Shown: piece after piece, positions 28,679 through 41,135 of the stretch
Numbering within the stretch: position 1 is the first letter of the stretch
How the letters are laid out: each line of letters starts with the position of its first letter
NCBI RefSeq assembly: GCF_028682175.1
Contig: NZ_JANHKS010000011.1
Span: 81,577 to 145,576 of the forward strand
Direction of reading: 5' to 3'
Origin: Pseudomonas putida
GTDB taxonomy: Bacteria > Pseudomonadota > Gammaproteobacteria > Pseudomonadales > Pseudomonadaceae
DNA: 64,000 nucleotides
Translations under genes and position numbers: made by a program
The notes under the pieces: generated by a model
Databases searched by the model: none
Seen by the model: only the letters and a program-made list of their open reading frames with translations
What the model was told of the DNA's origin: nothing

Positions 28679-31600
28679 ATGCGGCTTAAATGCATCAGGC
28701 TGGCGGGGTTCAAGTCGTTCGTCGACCCGACGACAGTGAACTTCCCCAGCAACATGGCGGCCGTGGTCGGCCCCAATGGATGCGGCAAATCCAACATCAT
28801 CGACGCGGTGCGCTGGGTCATGGGCGAAAGCTCGGCCAAGAACCTGCGCGGCGAGTCGATGACCGATGTCATCTTCAACGGCTCCACCAGTCGCAAGCCG
28901 GTGAGCCAGGCCAGCATCGAGCTGGTGTTCGACAACTCCGACAGCACGCTGGTGGGCGAATACGCCGCCTATGCGGAAATTTCCATTCGCCGCAAGGTCA
29001 CCCGCGACAGCCAGAACACCTATTACCTGAACGGCACCAAATGCCGGCGTCGCGACATCACCGACATCTTCCTCGGCACGGGCCTGGGGCCACGCAGCTA
29101 CTCGATCATCGAGCAGGGCATGATCTCCAAGCTGATCGAAGCCAAGCCCGAGGATCTGCGCAACTTCATCGAAGAGGCCGCGGGCATCTCCAAGTACAAG
29201 GAGCGCCGGCGTGAAACCGAGAACCGCATTCGTCGCACCCACGAGAACCTCGCGCGTCTGACCGACCTGCGCGAAGAGCTCGAGCGTCAACTGGAGCGCC
29301 TGCACCGCCAGGCCCAGGCCGCCGAGAAGTATCAGGAATACAAGGCCGAAGAGCGTCAGCTCAAGGCGCAGTTGTCGGCGTTGCGCTGGCAGGCCCTGAA
29401 CGAGCAGGTGGCCCAGCGCGAAGCGGTGATCGGTAACCAGGAAGTCGGCTTCGAAGCGCTGGTCGCCGATCAGCGCAGCGCCGATGCCGCCATCGAGCGC
29501 CTGCGTGACGGGCACCATGATCTGTCCGAGCGCTTCAACGTGGTGCAGGGGCGCTTCTATTCGGTGGGCGGTGACATCGCTCGTAACGAACAGAGCATCC
29601 AGCACGGCCAGCAACGCCTGCGCCAATTGCAGGACGACCTGCGCGAAGCCGAGCGTGCGCGCCAGGAGACCGAATCCCATCTGGGCCATGACCGCACGCT
29701 GCTCGCGACCCTCGGTGAAGAGCTTGAAATGCTCGAGCCCGAGCAGGAAATGACCCTGGCCGCCGCCGAGGAATCCGCCGCCGCGCTGGAAGAGGCCGAG
29801 GTGGCCATGCACGGCTGGCAGGAAAAATGGGACGCTTTCAACCTGTCGTCCGCCGAGCCGCGGCGTCAGGCCGAGGTCCAGCAATCGCGCATCCAGCAGC
29901 TGGAAACCAGCCTGGAGCGACTGGCCGAGCGGCAGCGTCGGTTGGGTGAAGAGCGCCAGTTGCTCGCCGCCGATCCCGAAGACGCGGCGATTCTCGACCT
30001 CAGCGAAGACCTCGCCGCCCGGGAGATGGCCTTCGAAGAGCTGACCGCCGAGGAAGAGCAACTGGTCGAGCGCCTTGAGCAACTGCGTCTCGAACTGCAA
30101 CAGGCCACCCAATCCCAGCAGCAGGCCCAAGGCGATCTGCAGCGCCTCAATGGCCGCCTCGCCTCGCTGGAAGCCTTGCAACAGGCTGCGCTCGATCCGG
30201 GGACCGGCACCGCCGAGTGGCTGCGCGATCACCAGTTGAGCGAGCGTCCGCGCCTGGCCGAAGGCTTGCGCGTTGAAGCCGGTTGGGAGCTGGCGGTGGA
30301 GACCGTGCTCGGCGCGGACTTGCACGCCGTGCTGGTCGATGACTTCTCGGGGCTGGATCTGGCCGGTTTCAGCCAGGGCGACTTGCGTCTGGTCAGCTCC
30401 GCCAGCGACATGACGCGCATTGCCGGCAGCCTGCTGGACAAGGTCGACAGCCAGGTCGATCTGAGCAGCTGGCTGGGGCAGGTCAAACCTGTCGAAACAC
30501 TCGAAGACGCCTTGTCGATGCGCGCGCAGTTGAGCGTCGGGCAGAGCCTGATCAGCCGCGATGGCTATTGGGTCGGCCGTGATTTTCTGCGGGTGCGCCG
30601 CGCCAGTGAAGCCGAAAGCGGCGTACTGGCCCGAGGCCAGGAATTGCAGCGTCTGGAAGCCGAACGCGAAGAGCGCGAAGCGACCCTCGCCGCGCTCGAA
30701 GAGCAACTGCTCAGCCTGCGTGAACAGCAGCGCACCCAGGAGGAGAGCCGCGAACAGCTTCGCAGGCGCCTGCAGGAAGAAGCCCGTCAGCAGAGTGAGT
30801 TGAAGGCGCAACTGTCGGCCGCCAAGGCCAAGGTCGAGCAATTGACCCTGCGTCGCACCCGGCTGGACGAAGAACTGACCGAACTCGGCGAGCAGCGCGC
30901 TTTGGAGCAGGAGAGCCTGGGCGAATCGCGCCTGCAATTGCAGGACGCCCTGGACAGCATGGCGCTGGACACCGAGCAGCGCGAACTGCTGCTGGCCCAG
31001 CGTGACAGCCTGCGCGAGCGCCTGGACCGGGTGCGCCAGGAAGCCCGCCAGCACAAGGACCACGGCAACCACCTGGCCGTGCGCCTGAGCTCCTTGCGAG
31101 CGCAACACGATTCCACCCGCCAGGCGCTGGAGCGTCTGGAGATGCAGTCCGAACGCCTGACCGAAAAGCGCGAGCAGTTGAGCCTCGGGTTGGAGGAGGG
31201 CGCAGCACCGCTTGAAGAGCTGCGCATGAAGCTTGAAGAGCTGCTGGAAAAGCGCATGGCCGTCGACGACGAAATGCGCACCGCCAAGAATGCCCTCGAA
31301 GACGCCGACCGTGAACTGCGCGATGCCGAGAAGCGTCGTACCCAGGCCGAGCAGCAATCGCAACTGCTGCGTGGGCAACTGGAACAGCAGCGTCTGGAAT
31401 GGCAATCGCTCACTGTCAGACGCAAGACGTTGCAGGAGCAATTGCACGAAGACGGCTACGATCTAAATGGTGTGCTGGCGACATTGACCCCCGAGGCCAA
31501 CGAAAAGGACGCCGAGGAAGAACTGGGGCGCATCGACGGGCGAATCCAGCGTCTGGGCGCGATCAACCTTGCAGCCATCGACGAGTACCAGCAGCAGTCC

Positions 31601-32167
31601 GAGCGCAAACGCTATCTGGACGCTCAGGATGCCGACCTCGTTGAAGCGCTGGATACCCTGGAAAACGTCATTCGCAAGATCGACAAGGAAACGCGAAATC
31701 GCTTCAAAGAGACCTTCGATCAGATAAACAGCGGAATTCAGGCACTTTTTCCAAAAGTTTTCGGTGGTGGCAGCGCTTATCTGGAACTGACGGGCGAAGA
31801 TTTACTCGATACAGGGGTGACGATCATGGCGCGTCCTCCGGGCAAGAAGAACAGCACGATCCATTTGCTGTCCGGCGGCGAGAAAGCCCTGACCGCACTG
31901 GCACTGGTTTTTGCCATTTTCAAACTCAACCCGGCGCCGTTCTGCATGCTCGACGAAGTCGATGCACCACTGGACGACGCCAACGTGGGCCGCTATGCCC
32001 GACTGGTCAAGGAGATGTCGCAGACCGTGCAGTTCATCTACATCACGCACAACAAGATCGCCATGGAAATGGCCGACCAGTTGATGGGTGTCACCATGCA
32101 TGAGCCGGGGTGTTCGCGCCTTGTGGCGGTGGACGTAGAGGAGGCGATGGCGCTGGTGGATGCGTAG
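28679..32167 (+). CDS. smc: Chromosome segregation protein SMC
   Basis: 1162 residues. ATPase head N-part with Walker A GPNGCGKS (31-38), long coiled coil, hinge (about 510-640), second coiled coil, then head C-part with signature LLSGGEKALTALALVF (about 1062) and Walker B CMLDEVDAPLDD (about 1088). This is the canonical SMC that compacts and segregates the chromosome with ScpA and ScpB. Pseudomonads carry SMC rather than relying only on MukB. It starts 3 bp after the gntR stop, with no strong ribosome site of its own. Confidence 0.97.
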   Translation: MRLKCIRLAGFKSFVDPTTVNFPSNMAAVVGPNGCGKSNIIDAVRWVMGESSAKNLRGESMTDVIFNGSTSRKPVSQASIELVFDNSDSTLVGEYAAYAEISIRRKVTRDSQNTYYLNGTKCRRRDITDIFLGTGLGPRSYSIIEQGMISKLIEAKPEDLRNFIEEAAGISKYKERRRETENRIRRTHENLARLTDLREELERQLERLHRQAQAAEKYQEYKAEERQLKAQLSALRWQALNEQVAQREAVIGNQEVGFEALVADQRSADAAIERLRDGHHDLSERFNVVQGRFYSVGGDIARNEQSIQHGQQRLRQLQDDLREAERARQETESHLGHDRTLLATLGEELEMLEPEQEMTLAAAEESAAALEEAEVAMHGWQEKWDAFNLSSAEPRRQAEVQQSRIQQLETSLERLAERQRRLGEERQLLAADPEDAAILDLSEDLAAREMAFEELTAEEEQLVERLEQLRLELQQATQSQQQAQGDLQRLNGRLASLEALQQAALDPGTGTAEWLRDHQLSERPRLAEGLRVEAGWELAVETVLGADLHAVLVDDFSGLDLAGFSQGDLRLVSSASDMTRIAGSLLDKVDSQVDLSSWLGQVKPVETLEDALSMRAQLSVGQSLISRDGYWVGRDFLRVRRASEAESGVLARGQELQRLEAEREEREATLAALEEQLLSLREQQRTQEESREQLRRRLQEEARQQSELKAQLSAAKAKVEQLTLRRTRLDEELTELGEQRALEQESLGESRLQLQDALDSMALDTEQRELLLAQRDSLRERLDRVRQEARQHKDHGNHLAVRLSSLRAQHDSTRQALERLEMQSERLTEKREQLSLGLEEGAAPLEELRMKLEELLEKRMAVDDEMRTAKNALEDADRELRDAEKRRTQAEQQSQLLRGQLEQQRLEWQSLTVRRKTLQEQLHEDGYDLNGVLATLTPEANEKDAEEELGRIDGRIQRLGAINLAAIDEYQQQSERKRYLDAQDADLVEALDTLENVIRKIDKETRNRFKETFDQINSGIQALFPKVFGGGSAYLELTGEDLLDTGVTIMARPPGKKNSTIHLLSGGEKALTALALVFAIFKLNPAPFCMLDEVDAPLDDANVGRYARLVKEMSQTVQFIYITHNKIAMEMADQLMGVTMHEPGCSRLVAVDVEEAMALVDA

Positions 32168-32432
32168 CTGCTGGCCAGGCGGCCAGACGAATAGACAGGG
32201 AAAAGTGGCGTTCTGATAGCGCGGCACAGGATTAACCGTCGCAGCCGTACAGATGCTCGCGACATGCCAGATGTAACTGACGGTGTAAAGTTACCTTTGG
32301 TCGTGCTAGTTTAATGTCCACTTTTTCATTTTTGCGTGGGTAAAAGGCCATTCAGAACATAGAGTTGGCTCCACGTTTTAAAGGGGTTTACGCCCTTAAT
32401 TTTCAGAATTTTCAATAGAGGCACGGGATTAC

Positions 32433-33299
32433 ATGGAAATCGGTCTGCGAGAGTGGCTGATCGTCATCGGCATTATTGTCATTGCCGGTATTCTTTTCGA
32501 CGGCTGGCGCCGGATGCGCGGCGGCAAGGGCAAGTTGAAATTCCGGCTGGACCGCAGCTTCTCCAACCTGCCGGACGACGAAGAAGGCTCGTCCGCCGAG
32601 GTACTGGGCCCTGCACGTGTCCTGGACAACCAGAAAGAACCGCAGCTCGACGAGCACGACCTGCCAACCATGAGCGCTGCCCGCGAGCGGCCGGAACGTG
32701 CCGAGCGCCCCGAGCGCGAATCCAAACGCGGCAAGCGCAAGGACGAGCCGCAGCAGGGCGACCTGAATCTGGACCTGGACGGCCCGAGCCTGTTCAGCGC
32801 CCGCGAAGACGACTTCCCGGACGACAAGCCTGCCCAGCGCATCACCGAGGACAAGGACCTGGCGCCGGTCGAGGAAGTGCTGGTCATCAGCGTGATTTCC
32901 CGCGACGAAAGCGGCTTCAAGGGCCCTGCCTTGTTGCAGAACATTCTGGAAAGCGGCCTGCGTTTCGGCGAGATGGACATTTTCCATCGCCACGAAAGCA
33001 TGGCGGGCAATGGCGAAGTGCTGTTCTCCATGGCCAATGCGGTCAAGCCGGGCGTATTCGATCTGGACGACATCGACCACTTCAGCACCCGCGCCGTGAG
33101 CTTCTTCCTCGGCCTGCCAGGCCCGCGTCATCCGAAACAGGCTTTCGACGTGATGGTGGCCGCAGCCCGCAAACTGGCTCACGAATTGAACGGCGAGTTG
33201 AAAGATGATCAGCGCAGCGTCATGACTGCGCAGACCATCGAACACTACCGCCAGCGCATCGTCGAATTCGAACGCCGCGCGCTGACTCAGCGTCGTTGA
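32433..33299 (+). CDS. zipA: Cell division protein ZipA
   Basis: 288 residues. N-terminal membrane anchor (about 7-24, [24 protein letters not shown]), a charged flexible linker (about 30-145) and a C-terminal ZipA domain (about 150-285) that binds the FtsZ tail. It tethers FtsZ to the membrane and stabilises the Z ring. The smc-zipA-ligA order is conserved in Pseudomonas. The 265-bp gap after smc carries an AT-rich promoter region, so zipA probably has its own promoter. Confidence 0.95.
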   Translation: MEIGLREWLIVIGIIVIAGILFDGWRRMRGGKGKLKFRLDRSFSNLPDDEEGSSAEVLGPARVLDNQKEPQLDEHDLPTMSAARERPERAERPERESKRGKRKDEPQQGDLNLDLDGPSLFSAREDDFPDDKPAQRITEDKDLAPVEEVLVISVISRDESGFKGPALLQNILESGLRFGEMDIFHRHESMAGNGEVLFSMANAVKPGVFDLDDIDHFSTRAVSFFLGLPGPRHPKQAFDVMVAAARKLAHELNGELKDDQRSVMTAQTIEHYRQRIVEFERRALTQRR

Positions 33300-33326
33300 T
33301 CCCCGTAGATCGTGGGCCTGATTGAA

Positions 33327-33409
33327 CTGTGGGAGCGAGCTTGCTCGCGAAGGCGTTGGTTCTGACACCGCAGCGTCTGAACCATTCGCGAGCAAGCTCG
33401 CTCCCACAG
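33327..33409. repeat. REP inverted pair (TGTGGGAGCGAGC family)
   Basis: CTGTGGGAGCGAGCTTGCTC and its inverse copy between zipA and ligA. Confidence 0.9.
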
Positions 33410-33434
33410 GTACACCGCCCTGATCCTATGAATT

Positions 33435-35836
<2,402 letters not shown>

Positions 35837-35885
35837 TTCCAACCAACCGCGATGGCCCACGCGCATCGCGGGTGCAACACCCGCC

Positions 35886-35971
35886 CCGTAGCAGCCGGGC
35901 TTGCCCGCGGGGCGATCTCAAGTCCGTCCCATTCCTTGAAACCGTCCCCGCCGGCAAGCCGTGCTGCTACG
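35886..35971. repeat. REP inverted pair (CCGTAGCAG family)
   Basis: CCGTAGCAGCCGGGCTTGCC and an inverse copy ending GTGCTGCTACG; the arms are divergent variants. Confidence 0.82.
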
Positions 35972-36089
35972 ATGGCATCCGGTGTTCACGCGGTAGGTGC
36001 CACCGCGCAGAACCTGTGCTCCACAAAAATCCACGGAACCCCCGCAACCCCCGACGATCTAGTGCTTGCGGCCACATCGGGAGATCGCC

Positions 36090-37256
36090 ATGTTCCAGTT
36101 CTTCGAACAACTCAGCACACGCATCGCGGCGCGGTTCGCCCCGGAAACCCGGCGCAACGGCAAAGTCTGGCAATGCCGCTGCGGCCAGTCGGTGTTCCTG
36201 CGCAACAGCCAGTGCCTGGCCTGCCAGGCGGCGCTGGGTTATCTGCCCCAGCAGGGCAAAATCGCCGCACTGGAACCCGGACCCGATCTCAACACTTGGC
36301 GCCTGAGCGAAGAGCCGCAGGCCGGTCTGTACCGCCGCTGCGCCAACCTCGACACGCCCGCCGCCTGCAACTGGCTGTTTCCAGCCCACGATGCAGGAGA
36401 ATTCTGCATCGCCTGTAGCCTCAACAAAACCATCCCCGACCTGTCCGTGCCGGAAAACCCCGAACGCTGGCGCAAGATCGAGATCGCCAAACGCCGGCTG
36501 GTCGCGCAACTCGTCACCCTGGGCTTGCCGGTCGTCCCCAAGACCGTCGATGAACAACGCGGACTGGCCTTCGAGTTTCTCGGCGTCGACCTGGAAGGCA
36601 ATCTGCCCACCACCGGACACGCCAACGGCCTGATCACCCTCAACGTGGAAGAAGCCGACGACGCCATCCGTGAGAAGGTTCGCGTGCAGATGCACGAACC
36701 CTATCGCACGCTGCTCGGACATTTCCGCCATGAGGTCGGACACTACTACTGGGATCGTCTGATCGCGGGCACCTACTGGCAGGACGGTTTCCGCAACCTG
36801 TTCGGAGACGACCGCGCCAGCTACGCCGAAGCGCTGGATCATCACTATCAGAACGGCGCCCCCGCCGACTGGCAACAGCACCACGTCAGCGCCTACGCCA
36901 CCATGCATCCATGGGAAGACTGGGCCGAAACCTGGGCCCATTACCTGCACATGACCGACGCCGTCGACACTGCCTTAAGCCTGGGCATGAGCGCCCACGA
37001 CATGGACCTGGATTACCAGCCCTTCGACCTGCACACCCTCTACGACCCGCAGCATCCCGGCGGGCCTGCCTTCCTCGCCTTCGTCAATGCCTGGATCGAA
37101 CTGGCAGGCATGCTCAACGAGCTTTCCCGCGCCATGGGCCAGCCGGATTTCTATCCCTTCGTGTTGTCACCTGAAGTCATTACCAAGCTGCATTTCATCC
37201 ATCTGGTCATTCAGGATGCGGGCGGCAAGGCAAACGAAGTGGTGCAGATCCAGTGA
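36090..37256 (+). CDS. Putative zinc metallopeptidase (COG4307 type)
   Basis: 388 residues from ATG 36090 (GGAG 6 nt before; the longer frame starts at TTG). The N-terminus has a four-Cys zinc ribbon (CRCG ... CLAC), with a further Cys group in CNWLF ... CIACSLNK. The central part has the metalloprotease motif HEVGHYYWDRL, and a downstream Glu-rich helix DWAETWAHYLHM probably supplies the third ligand. This matches the DUF2248/COG4307 group, predicted cytoplasmic metallopeptidases of unknown substrate. Stand-alone gene between ligA and a signalling gene. Confidence 0.8.
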   Translation: MFQFFEQLSTRIAARFAPETRRNGKVWQCRCGQSVFLRNSQCLACQAALGYLPQQGKIAALEPGPDLNTWRLSEEPQAGLYRRCANLDTPAACNWLFPAHDAGEFCIACSLNKTIPDLSVPENPERWRKIEIAKRRLVAQLVTLGLPVVPKTVDEQRGLAFEFLGVDLEGNLPTTGHANGLITLNVEEADDAIREKVRVQMHEPYRTLLGHFRHEVGHYYWDRLIAGTYWQDGFRNLFGDDRASYAEALDHHYQNGAPADWQQHHVSAYATMHPWEDWAETWAHYLHMTDAVDTALSLGMSAHDMDLDYQPFDLHTLYDPQHPGGPAFLAFVNAWIELAGMLNELSRAMGQPDFYPFVLSPEVITKLHFIHLVIQDAGGKANEVVQIQ

Positions 37257-37423
37257 CCCATCCAAACGAGTGAAGTGCATGTTTTGCTGCAACTTCCACC
37301 CCTTGCGCCAGTCGTCGCCGCCGGTCTGCGAACGCCTGCACGGTTGCGAATCTGGTGCTAACTTGGGGCTCACAATATCGTTTTGATACTACTGGCATAA
37401 AGCTGTTGCACAGGGATTCGCAT

Positions 37424-39229
37424 ATGGCCAATAGCGCTCCAATTCCACTGAACGAGGCTTCGCGTCTTTCTCGCATTTCCCACATGGGGCTCCTGGATTC
37501 AGCAGCGGACGACGTGCTGGATCACATCGTCGAGATGGTTGCTCACTATTTCGAGGCGCCGGTGGCGCTGGTGTCCATCATCAGCGAACACCGCCAGTGG
37601 TTTCGCGCCGGCACCGGGCTGGATGAGCGCGAGACCCCACGGGAAATTTCCTTCTGCGCCTACTCCATTCTCTCGCACGACATCTTCCAGGTGCCTGACG
37701 CGCTGCACGACAAACGCTTCAAGGACAACCCCATGGTGGCGGGGGAGCCCTACATCCGTTTCTACGCAGGTGTACCGCTGGTGACCGCCGATGGCCTGGC
37801 CCTTGGCACCCTGTGCATCATCGACAGCAAGCCGCGTGCGCCGCTGGAAGGGCGTGACATGAGCATGCTGGAGATGTACGGCCAACTGGTGATGAAACGC
37901 CTGAACAACCTGCGCAACAGCAACTACGTCGACCAGCCCACCGGCCTGTTCAATCGCCTGCGTCTGGAAGAAGACATCATGGCGCTGGCCGACCGGGACA
38001 ACTACGCGCTGGTGGCGCTGGACATGGTCGATCCGCTGTTTCTGGACAGCATCGTCCGCGCGCTGGGCTACAGCTTTTCCCAGGAACTGGTCAAATGCAT
38101 GATCGACAGCTGCCGCGAGCAACTGCCGCCCGACACCGCGCTGTATAAGGTCAGCCCCACCCGCATCGCGCTGCTCACCCGGCACGCGGCGCCAGAGCAG
38201 GCCGAGCAGCTGTTTCGCAAACTCATCAAGCATTTCCAGCGCCCGCTGGTGTGCCGCAACATCCCGATTCAGATGGACGTGGGTATCGGCGTGCTGCCCC
38301 TGGGCCTGGGCAAGCACGACGAGCGTGACTGGATTCGACTGGTAGTCAGCGCCGCCGACGAAGCGCGGGGCAAAGCCACCGGCTGGCGCTGGTATGAACC
38401 GCATCTGGATTTCGCCCAGCAGCGCGCATTTTTGCTGCTGGCCTCCCTGGCCGACGCCGTCCGCAGCCCCGACCAACTGTCACTGGCCTTCCAGCCGCGC
38501 CTTGAAGTCAGTACCGGCCGTGTGGTCACCGTCGAGGCGCTGCTGCGCTGGCAGCACCCCGTGCTAGGCCCGATCAGTCCGGCAGAATTCATCCCCCTGG
38601 CGGAAAAGACCGCGCTGATCCGCTCCCTCAGCCTCTGGGTGCTGCGCCATGCCGTGCAACAGGCTCGAACCTGGCAGCAGCAGGGCTATGCGTTCAAGGT
38701 GGCGATGAACGTCTCGGCCATTGACCTGGCCAACTCGCAATTCAGCGACGCACTGTTCGAACAACTCGCCATCAGCGGCCTGGATCCGGGTCGCTTCGAG
38801 CTTGAATTCACCGAAAGCGCCCTGTGCGCCAACCCCGAAATCACCCGCCAGCAACTCGAACGCCTGCGCGCCCTGAACATCGACATCGCCATCGACGACT
38901 TCGGCACCGGCTACAGCAACTGGACCTACCTGCGCCAACTGCCGGCCACCACCGTCAAACTCGACAAGTCCCTGGTGGAAAACCTCGACGCCAACGAAAA
39001 GGATCGCCGCCTGGTCGAAGCCATCGTCGACCTGGCGCGACGCCTGGGCTACCGCGTCGTGGCAGAAGGGGCGGAAACCGAAGACGTCTACGAAATCCTC
39101 TGCCAGCTCGGCTGCCACGAAGTGCAGGGCTACCTCATCGCCCGGCCCATGCCCCCGGGCGCCCTGGAACACTGGATGAACGGCGAACGCACCGCCAAGG
39201 TTCGCGAACTGCGAGCGCTGGGCCACTGA
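37424..39229 (+). CDS. GAF domain protein with degenerate GGDEF and intact EAL domain
   Basis: 601 residues from ATG 37424. GAF sensor (about 25-155), then a GGDEF-like fold (about 165-325) in which the GGDEF signature is absent (GYSFSQELVK...YKVSPTRIALLTR). The EAL domain (about 340-590) keeps its catalytic set: EALLRW, NVSA, FTESAL, DDFGTGYSN, LDKSL, AEGAET and QGYLIARPM. It is therefore predicted to be a c-di-GMP phosphodiesterase with no cyclase activity. No membrane segment, so it senses a cytoplasmic signal. Last gene before the 4.5S RNA locus. Confidence 0.9.
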   Translation: MANSAPIPLNEASRLSRISHMGLLDSAADDVLDHIVEMVAHYFEAPVALVSIISEHRQWFRAGTGLDERETPREISFCAYSILSHDIFQVPDALHDKRFKDNPMVAGEPYIRFYAGVPLVTADGLALGTLCIIDSKPRAPLEGRDMSMLEMYGQLVMKRLNNLRNSNYVDQPTGLFNRLRLEEDIMALADRDNYALVALDMVDPLFLDSIVRALGYSFSQELVKCMIDSCREQLPPDTALYKVSPTRIALLTRHAAPEQAEQLFRKLIKHFQRPLVCRNIPIQMDVGIGVLPLGLGKHDERDWIRLVVSAADEARGKATGWRWYEPHLDFAQQRAFLLLASLADAVRSPDQLSLAFQPRLEVSTGRVVTVEALLRWQHPVLGPISPAEFIPLAEKTALIRSLSLWVLRHAVQQARTWQQQGYAFKVAMNVSAIDLANSQFSDALFEQLAISGLDPGRFELEFTESALCANPEITRQQLERLRALNIDIAIDDFGTGYSNWTYLRQLPATTVKLDKSLVENLDANEKDRRLVEAIVDLARRLGYRVVAEGAETEDVYEILCQLGCHEVQGYLIARPMPPGALEHWMNGERTAKVRELRALGH

Positions 39230-39302
39230 GCATCGGCACGCCGGGAAGAAGGGTGCGCACAAGTGCTTGAGCGCTATCGGATTTTTTATCTGAAACCAGA
39301 GG

Positions 39303-39330
39303 TTGTAACTTCCCGCCAGACCGGTACAAT
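39303..39330 (+). promoter_or_regulatory. Promoter of the 4.5S RNA gene
   Basis: TTGTAA (39303-39308), 16-bp spacer, TACAAT (39325-39330), a good sigma-70 match about 40 bp before the RNA. Confidence 0.7.
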
Positions 39331-39368
39331 GGCCCCCGCTCGCCGGGCAAGCCGGCAGCATGCGTTAT

Positions 39369-39478
39369 GGTGACCCCATCGGTCCCCCCGCAACGATTAC
39401 CCGTGAACCTGGTCAGAGCCGGAAGGCAGCAGCCACAGCGGGAACATTGTGTGCCGGGGTGTGGCTGGTGGGGGCACC
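39369..39478 (+). ncRNA. ffs: 4.5S RNA of the signal recognition particle (left copy)
   Basis: About 110 nt. It has the universal SRP core: GCC-GGAA-GGC tetraloop hairpin (about 39419-39427), the following AGCAGCC and the asymmetric loop. The closing helix pairs GGTG (39369) with CACC (39475-39478) and CCCCA with TGGGG, so the RNA folds end to end. A consensus promoter lies upstream. It binds Ffh to target membrane proteins. The tetraloop stem differs from the right copy by a compensated G-C/C-G swap. Bases 39428-39473 are identical to 47367-47412, marking the integration site. Confidence 0.93.
39428..39473 (+). repeat. Left attachment repeat of the island (46 bp)
   Basis: Exact direct repeat of 47367-47412 within the 3' half of the SRP RNA gene. 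Identity stops at GGGG, followed here by G and at the right by T. Confidence 0.85.
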
Positions 39479-39488
39479 ACCCACCTCA

Positions 39489-39512
39489 AAATCCTTGATT
39501 TTACAAGGATTT
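39489..39512 (+). terminator. Terminator-like hairpin after the left SRP RNA
   Basis: AAATCCTTG-ATTTTA-CAAGGATTT, a perfect 9-bp stem just inside the island, ending in TTT. The rest of 39513-39910 shows no gene: one TGTGACA site and several CTAGG-containing short repeats near 39775-39820. Confidence 0.55.
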
Positions 39513-39532
39513 CTCGCTCAAAAATCTCGAAG

Positions 39533-39539
39533 TGTGACA
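39533..39539. promoter_or_regulatory. Possible integrase arm site, left end
   Basis: TGTGACA in AAGTGTGACAG, the same element repeated three times at 47184-47216 near the right end. Confidence 0.4.
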
Positions 39540-39910
39540 GCGTTTAGGTACACCTGAGTGGTGCACTGTGACGACGATCCTACCGTGTCTGTTTTCATCC
39601 GCCAATGGTGCGTCTCTACGGCCTATCGACAAGCTCAATTGCATAAGATATCCAAACCTTTTGATGTGGTGTCATCCCGTTAGTCGCACCCAGACGAAAG
39701 CGGTGATTTTCTACCAATCCTTTGGCTCGTGTCGGAACTCTCCGTGGTGCCCTACACATCAAAAATTCTGCAATCCCTAGGTTAATGCTAGGCGCCTATG
39801 GTCGTCCTAGGCAGAGCCTTAGGCGGGCGTTTAGCGATACAGACATAAAGGCTCATTGCCATTGAACACCCCCCTGAGCTATGGTCCGGAAACCAAAGGG
39901 AGGGGAATAC

Positions 39911-41134
39911 ATGGAATTGGATCGGCTGAAGCTTGCGTATCGAAACAGTAATACCAACATTTGGTTGGTTAGGGCTACTGGAGGCAAGTTTTTAGAGCAT
40001 TTCAGACAGGAAGGTGTAGTTGCAATAGGGCACTTGGATGATATCTATGATCATAGGGATACCGCCGACTCTAAGATTCCCAGTTTTGATGAATTGCAAT
40101 CGATGTTGCTTCGTAAGTCGGAGTACACAACAGTTGTTGAGGGGACGAAAAGAACAGCGAAGAAGTTGAATGGGAAAGGCACGAGAAAACTTCGCCAGAT
40201 CACGAGTTTCAATGAGCGCATAAAGAGAGGCGATATCATAGTCTCCACTGACGGTGATGCATTAGTCATTGGGGTATGCGATGGGCCAGCATTTTTTGAG
40301 TCGGAGCCAGTCGTCATTGAAATCCCTGAGAATGCTGATCCGGGATATCGGCCTCCCAAAATGTTTCACCGGCTTCGACGCGAGGTCGTTTGGGGGCCCA
40401 GAATTCAACGATATAACTTGCCCGGGGCAATAAAGAAAACTTTGCAAGGTCAGCAAACTATTATTGACCTGCAAAAACACTGGGATAAGTTCTATCATTT
40501 GATCTACCCTTTTTTTGTTGACGAAAACTATCTTTATATCTCGAACAAGATTACTGGCTCGGGTGCGGTCAATAATCTTGCAATCGGCGGCCTCCTTCAA
40601 AATATCTCCCTCATGCAGCTTTTTGCAAGAGAGATTGAAGAGACAGGGAGTATTGATCTTGACTCAATTGCTCGCCTGCTAAATTTTGAGTTGGGATTGA
40701 GTGAGCTTTCAGCAACAACGAAAGCTGAGTTTATGTCTCCGGGAGACCTGTGGAACCGAATTCCATTAGAAGGGTTTGCAGACAAGGCTCAAGGTGCAAT
40801 TCTTTGTATGGCCCTGACTCTCATCTTGGCTGGTTACGCGAAGGCAGATGAGTTTAGTACGGTCCCTGCCGCCCCGGTTTTGCAGGTGGAATCGGTCTCC
40901 CCTAACGAAATGGTTCGTGACATATTCCGATCCCCGAAAAAGAAAGCTAGTAAGGAACAAAAAGCAGTACGTTCAGTTGAGCAGAATTCGGAAGATTTGG
41001 ATGAGGCTAGTAAAAAACGGCATGCCAAAAAGATTAAAAGCTCGCTGGCTTTGAACTTGCCGACTGTTGATACTCGCTCACTAGAAAACTTCGAGTTTGG
41101 GATTCCAGCAGTCAAGGTCTTCGAGGGGCGATAG
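39911..41134 (+). CDS. PUA-like/Mrr-associated reader protein, candidate defence component
   Basis: 407 residues. The start at ATG 39911 is set by AGGGG. The N-terminal region (about 10-190) resembles the PUA-like domain of predicted restriction proteins (COG4127-like): IWLVRATGGKFLEHFRQEGVVAIGHL, then FNERIKRGDIIVSTDGDALVIGVCDGP and RLRREVVWGP. The middle (about 200-320) is helical; the tail (about 330-390) is highly charged and Lys-rich. No nuclease motif is evident. It ends 1 bp before the GTG of a membrane-protein gene, forming a tight pair. AT-rich relative to the chromosome. The function is inferred only: perhaps sensing modified nucleic acid in anti-phage defence. Confidence 0.6.
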   Translation: MELDRLKLAYRNSNTNIWLVRATGGKFLEHFRQEGVVAIGHLDDIYDHRDTADSKIPSFDELQSMLLRKSEYTTVVEGTKRTAKKLNGKGTRKLRQITSFNERIKRGDIIVSTDGDALVIGVCDGPAFFESEPVVIEIPENADPGYRPPKMFHRLRREVVWGPRIQRYNLPGAIKKTLQGQQTIIDLQKHWDKFYHLIYPFFVDENYLYISNKITGSGAVNNLAIGGLLQNISLMQLFAREIEETGSIDLDSIARLLNFELGLSELSATTKAEFMSPGDLWNRIPLEGFADKAQGAILCMALTLILAGYAKADEFSTVPAAPVLQVESVSPNEMVRDIFRSPKKKASKEQKAVRSVEQNSEDLDEASKKRHAKKIKSSLALNLPTVDTRSLENFEFGIPAVKVFEGR

Positions 41135-41135
41135 T

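Noticed and set aside
27917..31447. 1176-residue open frame antisense to smc
   Set aside because: It mirrors the codon bias of smc on the opposite strand; smc has all catalytic motifs and the antisense product has repetitive low-information sequence.
32273..32294. GTAACT-N10-AGTTAC inverted repeat between smc and zipA
   Set aside because: Arms are only 6 bp with a 10-bp spacer, within chance expectation; no second copy noticed.
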